Part shown: positions 1 to 5,405 of the stretch, in pieces
Position numbering within the stretch: position 1 is the stretch's first letter
How the letters are laid out: every line of letters begins with the position of its first letter
Assembly (NCBI GenBank): GCA_021161545.1
Contig: JAGHAJ010000207.1
Location: 1-5,405 of the forward strand
Direction of reading: 5' to 3'
DNA from: Synergistota bacterium
Lineage (GTDB): Bacteria > Synergistota > JAGHAJ01
Length of the DNA stretch: 5,405 nt
The notes under the pieces: model-generated
What the model was told of the DNA's origin: nothing
Databases searched by the model: none
Seen by the model: the letters and a program-made list of their open reading frames with translations, nothing else
Made by a program: the position numbers and the translations under genes

Positions 1-947
1 GCATCACCCTTTTGAAGCATAAGCTTTCTTGTTGTCCACTCATCTACATACTTGATGACTACCCGCTTTATCTTTGCAGGACCACGCCAATAATCATCAA
101 ACCTCTCAAGTATAACAGCCTGACTCTTTATCCACTTCTTAAGAACAAAGGGGCCTGTACCATTCTCTTTAGCATACAGCGGATCTTTTGCCCTATCAGG
201 ATCATGATATTTCCACCATGTATCTGCCTTACCATCCCATGCTCCTTGAGCAATAGCCCATTTCTTGTCTATAATAGAACCCCAGCTACCACTATGTGCA
301 AGGATAGAAAGGAATGGTGCATAAGGTTGCGCTAAGTGGAATATTACAGTGTCTCCCCTCACTTCTACTGCCTTATTCACATAGTCTGTAACGACCTTCA
401 TCATTGCCTTCTTATACTGCGGCTTTAAAACCTTTTTACCATTCTTATCAGTGGTAAACATATCGGAGTACTTCTTCACGCCTGCCACCTTTACAGCAAG
501 CTCTTCAATGCTATCCACACCAAGAAGTGGTTCGCAAAGCATCCAGACAGGACCACCAGACCTGTCGAAAATCAAAGCCCTCCTGAAGCTATAAGCAACA
601 TCCTCCGGCGTAAGAATATCACCATTATGGAACTTAACCCCCTTTCTTATAGGGAAAATATAGGTAAGTCCCCCATCTTTAATAAGCCCGTTTTCCTTTG
701 ATGGCACCTTTGTTGCAATCATCGGCTCAAATTCCTTAAGACTGGAACCCTTGTAGTTTATGAGGTTGTCGTAAAGATTGTAAATTACCTCTCCACTTGC
801 CGTATCATAGCTCCAATGTGGATCCATAGTTGCCGGACCACCAATGGTAACCTCAATGATGGTGCCAGGATTCTTTACTCCTGCAAACGCCACAGAAGAA
901 AACACCATCACCACAACCAATGCAAGCCCTAACCACTTCCCTCTCAA
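1..947 (-). CDS. ABC transporter family-5 substrate-binding protein (peptide/nickel/sugar type), N-terminal part, runs off left edge
   Basis: This is the extracytoplasmic solute-binding subunit of an ABC importer, of the DppA/OppA-like SBP_bac_5 family; the ligand cannot be told from sequence. The reading frame is open for 315 codons and leaves the window incomplete; full family members are usually 500-600 residues. Residues 1-22 form a signal peptide (basic MRGK, hydrophobic stretch, AFA before Gly23) with no lipobox cysteine, so a soluble periplasmic protein is expected. Family landmarks are TMDPHW (40-45), KFHNGDILTPEDVAYSFRRA (105-124), HLAQPYAPFL (204-213), NGTGPF (262-267) and FDDYWRGP (283-290). 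The region around 145-197 is longer than in DppA, and 221-256 is Trp-rich, as in some thermophile paralogues. The start is TTG at 947, supported by AAAGGAGGG six bases upstream and by the signal peptide beginning there. Permease genes probably follow to the left, but that is inference. Confidence 0.93.
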   Translation of the reverse strand, partial: MRGKWLGLALVVVMVFSSVAFAGVKNPGTIIEVTIGGPATMDPHWSYDTASGEVIYNLYDNLINYKGSSLKEFEPMIATKVPSKENGLIKDGGLTYIFPIRKGVKFHNGDILTPEDVAYSFRRALIFDRSGGPVWMLCEPLLGVDSIEELAVKVAGVKKYSDMFTTDKNGKKVLKPQYKKAMMKVVTDYVNKAVEVRGDTVIFHLAQPYAPFLSILAHSGSWGSIIDKKWAIAQGAWDGKADTWWKYHDPDRAKDPLYAKENGTGPFVLKKWIKSQAVILERFDDYWRGPAKIKRVVIKYVDEWTTRKLMLQKGD

Positions 948-953
948 AACTAT

Positions 954-962
954 CCCTCCTTT
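954..962 (-). promoter_or_regulatory. Strong Shine-Dalgarno for the substrate-binding protein gene
   Basis: On the minus strand this reads AAAGGAGGG, close to the full anti-Shine-Dalgarno complement, and ends six bases before the TTG at 947. It fixes the non-ATG start of the transporter gene and suggests high expression, as expected of a solute-binding subunit. Confidence 0.85.
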
Positions 963-978
963 ACACAAATTTTCAATA

Positions 979-987
979 ATTATACCA
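979..987 (-). promoter_or_regulatory. Extended -10 promoter (TGGTATAAT) for the substrate-binding protein gene
   Basis: The minus strand reads TGGTATAAT, a consensus -10 hexamer with the TGn extension of extended -10 promoters. No good -35 hexamer lies 16-18 bases upstream, which an extended -10 can tolerate. Transcription would start near 972-974, giving a leader of only about 25 bases that holds the Shine-Dalgarno sequence. There is no room for a riboswitch or attenuator. Confidence 0.65.
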
Positions 988-1008
988 CTCCCGAGCTGGG
1001 TATAAAAG

Positions 1009-1022
1009 TACAAAATTTTGTA
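1009..1022. promoter_or_regulatory. 14-bp perfect palindrome, candidate operator between divergent promoters
   Basis: TACAAAATTTTGTA is perfectly self-complementary over 14 bases, with no spacer; the flanking bases (G1008, T1023) do not extend it. Its centre lies about 40-44 bases upstream of both predicted transcription starts (near 972 on the minus strand and near 1056 on the plus strand), where a dimeric regulator could touch both promoters. It matches no operator I can name. It is very AT-rich, so a chance palindrome is possible. Confidence 0.35.
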
Positions 1023-1043
1023 TCACAGATAGGTATTAGGTTG

Positions 1044-1049
1044 TATAAT
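1044..1049 (+). promoter_or_regulatory. Consensus -10 box (TATAAT) just upstream of tmcAL
   Basis: TATAAT ends six bases before the ATG at 1056, so transcription would be expected to begin at or within a base or two of the start codon. A matching -35 is not obvious: TTGTAT at 1018-1023 would need a 20-base spacer, and the hexamer at 17 bases (TATCAC) is poor. The palindrome at 1009-1022 occupies the region where an activator or -35 contact would be. Confidence 0.5.
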
Positions 1050-1055
1050 ATAAGC

Positions 1056-2264
1056 ATGAAGGTTGTGGGCATAGTAGTAGAGTATAATCCATTTCATTTC
1101 GGTCACCAATACCATATAGAGGAAAGCAAAAGAATTACTGGTGCAAATGCCGTAATTGCTGTAATGAGCGGAAATTTCCTACAGCGAGGGGAGCCTGCCA
1201 TAGTGGATAAATGGGCGCGAACAGAAATAGCGTTATCGCAAGGGGTAGACCTCGTAATAGAGTTACCAGTAGTTTTTTCCTGCCACAACGCAGGTGTGTT
1301 TGCAAAGGGTGCAATATCTATATTGCATTCAACCGGTATAGTAGATTACCTTGTATTTGGCAGCGAATATGGAAATATAGAAAACTTGCTTAAAGTAGCC
1401 AAACTACTTGCAAATGAGAGCCAAGAGTTCAAAAAAGAGCTACACGACCACCTAAAAGATGGTATATCCTACCCCGAAGCCCAAAATAGGGCACTTTCAA
1501 GACTTGTAAATCTACCACCAGGGGAGATTGGCAAGCCGAACAATATACTGGGTATAGAGTATTTAAAACAATTAGTAATCTTAAAGAGCAGCATAAAGGC
1601 TTTAACCATAAAAAGATTATACTCAAACTATCACGACAGAGAAATAAAGGGGAAAATATCAAGCGCTACCGCCATAAGAGAACTAATAATGAAAAAGGGT
1701 ATAAAATCAGCAAAAACCTATCTACCTCCAGATTCTTACAGCGTACTAAAGAGAGAAATAGAATATGGTAAAGGCCCTATCCAGCTTTCTGACTTTTGTG
1801 ACTTGATACTTTACCAGATAAGAAAAGGTGTAGAGATCCCAGAAGCAAGAGAGGGTATAGAGAACAGAATTAAAAAGGCTGCTGTTATATCCACAGACAT
1901 AGAGAAACTTATAAAAAATATAAAAACTAAAAGGTACACAAAGACTAAGATTCAGAGAATGCTTATCCACATACTTCTGGGACTCAGTGAGCATGATAAC
2001 AAGCTCTTTCAAAAAGAAGGCCCCAAATATATAAGGGTTCTAGGGTTTACAGAAACAGGCAGAAATATCCTAAAACAGATGAAACTCACAGCAACACTCC
2101 CTATCATATTAAAAGCTCACCTTCCAAGCAAAGAAGACCAAGTAACTACCCCCATGCTCAAATATGATATAAGAGCTACATGGATATACGCACTCGCATT
2201 CAAAAATAAATCTCTTAGAAGAGGTGATACAGAGTTTAAAAAACACCCCATTTATCTTTGTTAA
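1056..2264 (+). CDS. tmcAL: tRNA(Met) cytidine acetate ligase TmcAL (YlbM family)
   Basis: TmcAL uses acetate and ATP to form N4-acetylcytidine at the wobble base (C34) of elongator tRNA(Met), as established for the Bacillus subtilis enzyme; it is cytoplasmic. The product is 402 residues, close to the usual length of about 400-415. The nucleotidyltransferase signature GIVVEYNPFHFGH (5-17) carries the HxGH-type ATP-binding motif. Other family blocks are MSGNFLQRGEPAIVDKWAR (37-55), LVFGSE near 89-94, KPNNILGIEYL (160-170), YHD and SATAIR (192-208), IRVLGF, and the C-terminal LDIRAT-like KYDIRATWIYAL. ATG 1056 is preferred because family proteins begin MK-VG-VVEYNPFH; an in-frame TTG at 1041 would add five residues and has AGGT six bases upstream. 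No Shine-Dalgarno serves the ATG. The gene diverges from the transporter gene and its last 29 bases overlap coaD on the opposite strand. The conserved tail (RRGDTEF...HPIY) shows that the end is genuine. Confidence 0.95.
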   Translation: MKVVGIVVEYNPFHFGHQYHIEESKRITGANAVIAVMSGNFLQRGEPAIVDKWARTEIALSQGVDLVIELPVVFSCHNAGVFAKGAISILHSTGIVDYLVFGSEYGNIENLLKVAKLLANESQEFKKELHDHLKDGISYPEAQNRALSRLVNLPPGEIGKPNNILGIEYLKQLVILKSSIKALTIKRLYSNYHDREIKGKISSATAIRELIMKKGIKSAKTYLPPDSYSVLKREIEYGKGPIQLSDFCDLILYQIRKGVEIPEAREGIENRIKKAAVISTDIEKLIKNIKTKRYTKTKIQRMLIHILLGLSEHDNKLFQKEGPKYIRVLGFTETGRNILKQMKLTATLPIILKAHLPSKEDQVTTPMLKYDIRATWIYALAFKNKSLRRGDTEFKKHPIYLC

Positions 2265-2730
2265 AGTACTCCTTCATATATTGCACCACAACTTCAGGTA
2301 CAAGATCACTTACAGAACCACCGTAGCTAAAGATTTCCTTCACTATCTTTGAACTCACAAAAGACCTATCTGCCCGTGTAACCAAGAATATCGTCTCAAC
2401 CTCTGGGTCAAGTTTTTTGTTCATCAAAGCAAGTTGAAACTCATACTCAAAGTCACTAAGCGCTCTCAATCCTCTTATAACAACCTTTATACCTTTCTTT
2501 CTGAGATATTCGACTAATAAACCCGAAAAACCTTCAACTTCCACATTCGATATGTGTCTCGTTGCCTCCCGAACCATCCCTATTCTCTTTCCAAGAGGAA
2601 ATGTCGGACACTTGTTCCTGCTTTCAGATACTGCCACCACTAGTCTATCACATATTCTTGCGCCTCTCTCTATTACATCGAGATGACCATAAGTAAGGGG
2701 ATCAAATGTACCAGCGTAAACAGCATCCAC
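2236..2730 (-). CDS. coaD: Phosphopantetheine adenylyltransferase (PPAT), coenzyme A synthesis
   Basis: CoaD transfers AMP from ATP to 4'-phosphopantetheine, giving dephospho-CoA, the penultimate step of coenzyme A synthesis; family enzymes are cytoplasmic hexamers. The product is 164 residues, against about 159-161 in E. coli and B. subtilis. Visible motifs are the start MDAVYAGTFDPLTYGHLD with T/HxGH-type TYGH (13-16), VIRGLRALSDFEYE (84-97), and SFVSSKIVKEI (123-133), the family's ISS-x-x-VKE block. GTG 2730 is chosen because AAGGAG (2739-2744) lies eight bases upstream and family proteins start at this point. An in-frame GTG at 2739 would add MIW, but it overlaps that same AAGGAG; it would instead form a 4-base GTGA overlap with the rsmD stop, so coupling from it cannot be ruled out. 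It is the last visible gene of the right-hand run, five bases after rsmD. Its stop lies inside the opposing tmcAL. Confidence 0.95.
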   Translation of the reverse strand: MDAVYAGTFDPLTYGHLDVIERGARICDRLVVAVSESRNKCPTFPLGKRIGMVREATRHISNVEVEGFSGLLVEYLRKKGIKVVIRGLRALSDFEYEFQLALMNKKLDPEVETIFLVTRADRSFVSSKIVKEIFSYGGSVSDLVPEVVVQYMKEYFNKDKWGVF

Positions 2731-2735
2731 CCATA

Positions 2736-3236
2736 TCACTCCTTCTTCAACATGTTTTCCAGCCTAAGGATACCCAACGCAGTATCACCATAAACATACT
2801 CCTTCTCAATCAAGGCACTACCCACCTCTCCTTTCCTATACTCCGCGATTACACATCCCTTCCCATGCACAACATTAAATTTCCTTAATGCATTTGCAAC
2901 TATTTCCACATATCCCATCTCGTAAGGAGGGTCCATAAAAACAATATCAAACCTAAAACCCCTACCATAAAGATATCTCAATGCTCTGAACACATCCATA
3001 CCAACAACAAAGCTATTCTGTACATTCATCTCTTTCAGTTTCTCCCTTATATGCATAGCAAAAATTTTGTTCCTTTCAACCCAGACAACCATACTTGCAC
3101 CCTTTTTCAACACTTCAAAGCCTACCCTACCCGTTCCTGCAAAGAGTTCAAGAAAGCTAATATCCTGAACATCCCCAATTACATTAAGCAAGGCACCCAA
3201 CACAAGGGAAGAGGTAGGTCTTAAGCCCCTGCCCAA
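2736..3236 (-). CDS. rsmD: 16S rRNA (guanine-966-N2)-methyltransferase RsmD, short N-terminus
   Basis: RsmD methylates N2 of guanine 966 (E. coli numbering) of 16S rRNA with S-adenosylmethionine, acting during 30S assembly. The SAM-binding motif FLELFAGTGRVGFEVL (28-43), the acidic residue E54 after strand 2, the catalytic MDPPY (101-105) and the C-terminal YGDTALGIL (149-157) identify the family. The protein is 166 residues against roughly 180-200 normally. The usual opening R-I-I-x-G-x-x-x-G-R-x-L is missing, and the following RPTSDRVREALFNIL-type block reads RPTSSLVLGALLNVI, without its charged residues. TTG 3236 is the only sensible start: an in-frame TGA lies at 3240-3242, three bases upstream, and a weak AGG sits eight bases away. 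The gene overlaps recG by 16 bases in another frame, which suggests coupled translation. Function is likely retained because the catalytic motifs are intact. Confidence 0.88.
   Translation of the reverse strand: MGRGLRPTSSLVLGALLNVIGDVQDISFLELFAGTGRVGFEVLKKGASMVVWVERNKIFAMHIREKLKEMNVQNSFVVGMDVFRALRYLYGRGFRFDIVFMDPPYEMGYVEIVANALRKFNVVHGKGCVIAEYRKGEVGSALIEKEYVYGDTALGILRLENMLKKE
2739..2744 (-). promoter_or_regulatory. Ribosome binding site deciding the coaD start
   Basis: AAGGAG on the minus strand lies within the last codons of rsmD. It is spaced eight bases from GTG 2730 but overlaps the alternative GTG at 2739, so it favours the shorter CoaD. Confidence 0.6.
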
Positions 3237-5287
3237 ATATCAAACCTGCCTTTCCATCTATTTTTGATCTCCAAGAGCATGAAGGGATATGCAGATAGTT
3301 TATCGTCATAGTTTACAAGAGCCATTGCTTCTTCCTTCACAACTTTCAGTATGTCTATATCCCTTACGATATCCGCTATCTTCAGGTCCGGCATACCGTG
3401 CTGCTTCAGGCCATAAATCTCTCCTGGACCCCTTATCTTGAGGTCTATCTCTGAAAGTTCAAAGCCATTATTAATCTCGACAAGCGCTTTTAACCGTTCC
3501 TTTGCTTCTTCCGTTTTAGGGTCAGATATTAACACACAGTAAGAATCATACTCACCTCTACCCACTCTCCCTCTAAGCTGATGTAGCTGAGAAATACCAA
3601 ATCTCTCAGCATTTTCTATCACCATAACGGTAGCATTAGGCACATCAACACCAACCTCTATAACCTGCGTAGCAACCAGTATATCTATCTTGCCATCTCT
3701 GAAGCTCTTCATCACATTTTCTTTTTCCCTGCTTTTCATTCCCCCATGGAGCAGACCAACACGAAGGTCAGGAAACACATCATTTTTCAAATATTCATAA
3801 GTAGAAACTGCAGGTTGCACATCGAGGACATCTGATTCTTCTATAATAGGACAAACAACATATACCTGACGCCCTGTTTTTACTTCCTTCCGGATAAACT
3901 CATAGAGTCTGCTCCTGTAAGAATCAGTAATCCAATAAGTCTTAACTGGTTTTCTTCCAGGGGGCATTTGATCAATAGTAGAAACATCAAGGTCTCCGTA
4001 TAAGGTCAAAGTCATGGTCCTTGGTATAGGCGTCGCAGTCATAACAAGAAGATGCGGTGCACTTCCTTTACTCACTAACTTGACCCTCTGCGCAACACCA
4101 AACCTATGTTGTTCATCTATAACCACAAGTCCCAAATTTCTAAATGCCACCCTATCTTGTATAAGGCTATGAGTACCTACAACAAGGTCTATACTACCAT
4201 TGCTCAAACCTTCACAGACTTTATCTTGCTCAGATTTTGGGAGCTTGCTACCCAAGAATGCGACTCTCATGCCTATGTGAGAAAACATATCCTTTAAAGA
4301 AAGGTAGTGTTGCTCTGCAAGTATTTCGGTAGGAGCCATCATGGCACCCTGGTATCCATTATGCCATGTAACAACCAAAGCAAGTAATGCTACTATCGTT
4401 TTACCAGAACCTACATCCCCTTGCAACAATCTATACATAGGAAAACCTGAATAAAGGTCCTCAAATATCTCATTCAAGACCTTTTTCTGCGCAGGAGTCA
4501 ATTCAAACGGCAAAACACCCAACAACCTCTTAACTTCACCTTCATCTATCACAAATTTGTATCCTTTATGTCTACCCCTATAGTTTTTTCTCCTTACACT
4601 TAATGCCACTTGCAACAAGAAAAGCTCCTCAAATATCAATCTACGCCTTGCGTTTTCAAGCTCATCAAAGTTCTCAGGAAAGTGCATACTCCTGATAGCA
4701 CTCTTTCTATCCATAAGGTTATACTTTTTCAACACATACGCAGGCAAAACCTCACGGATCTCATCCATACACTCTTCGACAACTGTCCACAAAATCTTCC
4801 TCATCTGTTTCTGCTTAAGGTTCCCAGACAGCGGATAAACAGGCACTATTCTACCCATATTAATATCCGCAAGCCCATCTGTGCCCAAAAGCTCAAACTC
4901 CGGCGATACCATATTTACCTCCCCAAATCTATATTCCACCTTTCCGTAAAACATTGCTTTTACACCTTTTTTGAGTATATCTTTTATATACTTTTGGTTA
5001 AACCAAACCGCTACCAGAAAATTACCTTCTTCATCCCTTAGGCGGGCCTTTATAACTTTCATGTTCTTTCTAACTTCGGTAATCTCAACAGCAATAACTT
5101 CAGCTATGACTGTTCCTTTTTCACCTATCTCTATGTCAGCTACACTCTTTATACTACTCCTATCTTCATACCTATTTGGAAACAAAAATAACAAGTCTTC
5201 TACTGTGTAAACGGAGAGCTTTGAGAGGTCCTTCGCTCTTTTAGGTCCAACTCCCTTAATATATTGAACAGGGGTACTAAGTTCCAA
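3221..5287 (-). CDS. recG: ATP-dependent DNA helicase RecG
   Basis: RecG is a double-stranded DNA translocase that remodels stalled replication forks, branched recombination intermediates and R-loops. The product is 688 residues, normal for RecG (about 680-700) and without the long N-terminal extension of the Thermotoga protein. In order it shows a helix-hairpin-helix-like start (IKGVGPKRAKDL, 10-21), the OB-fold wedge domain (about 55-150), Walker A GDVGSGKT (290-297), APTEILAEQH (318-327), Walker B DEQH (391-394), motif III TAT (417-419), motif VI QLRGRVGRG (570-578), and the TRG translocation motif with GFELSEIDLKIRGPG (608-622). The start is TTG 5287: an in-frame TAG immediately precedes it, the conserved N-terminus begins there, and AAAAGGGG lies 12 bases upstream, slightly far. 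It overlaps the preceding gene by 11 bases and rsmD by 16 bases, as expected in a co-transcribed, translationally coupled run. All helicase motifs are intact. Confidence 0.97.
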   Translation of the reverse strand: MELSTPVQYIKGVGPKRAKDLSKLSVYTVEDLLFLFPNRYEDRSSIKSVADIEIGEKGTVIAEVIAVEITEVRKNMKVIKARLRDEEGNFLVAVWFNQKYIKDILKKGVKAMFYGKVEYRFGEVNMVSPEFELLGTDGLADINMGRIVPVYPLSGNLKQKQMRKILWTVVEECMDEIREVLPAYVLKKYNLMDRKSAIRSMHFPENFDELENARRRLIFEELFLLQVALSVRRKNYRGRHKGYKFVIDEGEVKRLLGVLPFELTPAQKKVLNEIFEDLYSGFPMYRLLQGDVGSGKTIVALLALVVTWHNGYQGAMMAPTEILAEQHYLSLKDMFSHIGMRVAFLGSKLPKSEQDKVCEGLSNGSIDLVVGTHSLIQDRVAFRNLGLVVIDEQHRFGVAQRVKLVSKGSAPHLLVMTATPIPRTMTLTLYGDLDVSTIDQMPPGRKPVKTYWITDSYRSRLYEFIRKEVKTGRQVYVVCPIIEESDVLDVQPAVSTYEYLKNDVFPDLRVGLLHGGMKSREKENVMKSFRDGKIDILVATQVIEVGVDVPNATVMVIENAERFGISQLHQLRGRVGRGEYDSYCVLISDPKTEEAKERLKALVEINNGFELSEIDLKIRGPGEIYGLKQHGMPDLKIADIVRDIDILKVVKEEAMALVNYDDKLSAYPFMLLEIKNRWKGRFDIWAGA

Positions 5288-5405
5288 CTACATCATCTAC
5301 CCCTTTTCTCTTCAAGGATTCCTTCACTTCTTCTATCTTTTTACCCCACACAAGTATGGTCTTATCCTTAGACCGTTCCCCCTGAATAATCATTACTCTA
5401 TCAGA
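5277..5405 (-). CDS. Unrecognised protein, C-terminal 42 residues only (gene enters from the right edge)
   Basis: An open frame enters from the right edge and stops at TAG (5277-5279), 11 bases inside recG. The visible peptide begins SDRVMIIQGERSKDKTILVW and continues as a highly charged Lys/Glu-rich helix-like segment ending GVDDVVGT. I do not recognise the family. In many Firmicutes the gene before recG is a DAK2-domain protein (yloV-like), but this tail does not resemble the end I would expect of one. Support for its being real comes from the open frame, the same strand, and an overlap of the kind seen between the other genes of this run. A mixed beta-strand (VMIIQGE, TILVW) then helix pattern suggests a folded domain end, but nothing functional can be inferred. 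Confidence 0.6.
   Translation of the reverse strand, partial: SDRVMIIQGERSKDKTILVWGKKIEEVKESLKRKGVDDVVGT

Noticed and set aside
12-335. Open frame of 107 codons on the plus strand
   Set aside because: It lies antisense to the well-supported substrate-binding protein, has a Cys/Pro/Ile-rich composition with no recognisable motif, and is a shadow of that gene.
1041-1055. TTG at 1041 as the tmcAL start
   Set aside because: It adds five residues (MYNIS) not expected in the family, and TATAAT would lie inside the coding region. Kept as an alternative because AGGT sits six bases upstream.
1746-2012. Minus-strand open frame of 88 codons inside tmcAL
   Set aside because: It is antisense to conserved TmcAL sequence, has Phe/Tyr/Ser-rich shadow composition and no ribosome binding site of note.
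2202-2223. Possible terminator after coaD (minus strand CTCTT-ct-AAGAG followed by a T-rich run)
   Set aside because: The stem is only four to five base pairs, AT-rich, with a two-base loop, and it lies inside conserved tmcAL coding sequence. It is too weak to call.
2731-2739. GTG at 2739 as the coaD start, forming a GTGA overlap with the rsmD stop
   Set aside because: It overlaps the AAGGAG that would have to serve it, and it adds residues before the family's usual N-terminus. GTG 2730 fits both better.
4610-5041. Open frame of 143 codons on the plus strand inside recG
   Set aside because: It is antisense to the conserved RecG wedge domain and its composition (His, Leu, Ile, Lys rich) is typical of a reverse-strand shadow.
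1-5405. Mobile elements, CRISPR repeats, tRNA or rRNA genes, phage or defence genes
   Set aside because: I saw no direct repeat arrays, transposase frames, tRNA-like cloverleaf or rRNA sequence, and nearly all of the window is explained by core genes.

Overview
The window looks like a compact chromosomal segment from a bacterium with moderately low GC and AGA/AGG/ATA-rich codon use. It is packed with housekeeping genes. The minus-strand order recG, rsmD, coaD next to tmcAL (ylbM) is a familiar bacterial neighbourhood, especially in Firmicutes-like and Synergistota-like lineages. The Lys/Ile/Arg-rich proteins, the many TTG/GTG starts, and an extracellular-solute-binding protein with a plain signal peptide (no lipobox cysteine) would fit a thermophilic, two-membraned anaerobe. 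That taxonomic reading is inference only; I do not recognise the species.

Layout. (1) Positions 1-947, minus strand: the N-terminal 315 residues of a family-5 (oligo/dipeptide-type) ABC-transporter substrate-binding protein. It starts at a TTG behind a near-perfect Shine-Dalgarno sequence and an extended -10 promoter, and it runs off the left edge. (2) Positions 948-1055: the only real intergenic region, a 108-bp divergent promoter region. It holds a -10 box for each direction and a 14-bp perfect palindrome between them. (3) Positions 1056-2264, plus strand: tmcAL, the tRNA(Met) cytidine acetate ligase, possibly read from a leaderless mRNA. (4) Positions 2236-5405, minus strand: a tightly overlapping run, read right to left, of an unrecognised gene (only its last 42 codons are visible), then recG, rsmD and coaD. 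tmcAL and coaD converge and overlap tail to tail by 29 bp.

How the genes work together. The right-hand run joins DNA repair (RecG), 16S rRNA methylation (RsmD) and coenzyme A synthesis (CoaD). tmcAL acts on tRNA. These are core functions linked by conserved synteny rather than one pathway. The solute-binding protein is probably the first gene of a transporter operon continuing to the left, and is functionally separate.

No RNA genes, CRISPR arrays, insertion sequences or phage genes are visible, and I see no candidate for a wholly new system. The points worth a second look concern gene starts and gene ends: a possible leaderless tmcAL, a shared palindrome between divergent promoters, a short and divergent RsmD N-terminus, near-absence of ATG starts, and the convergent gene overlap.
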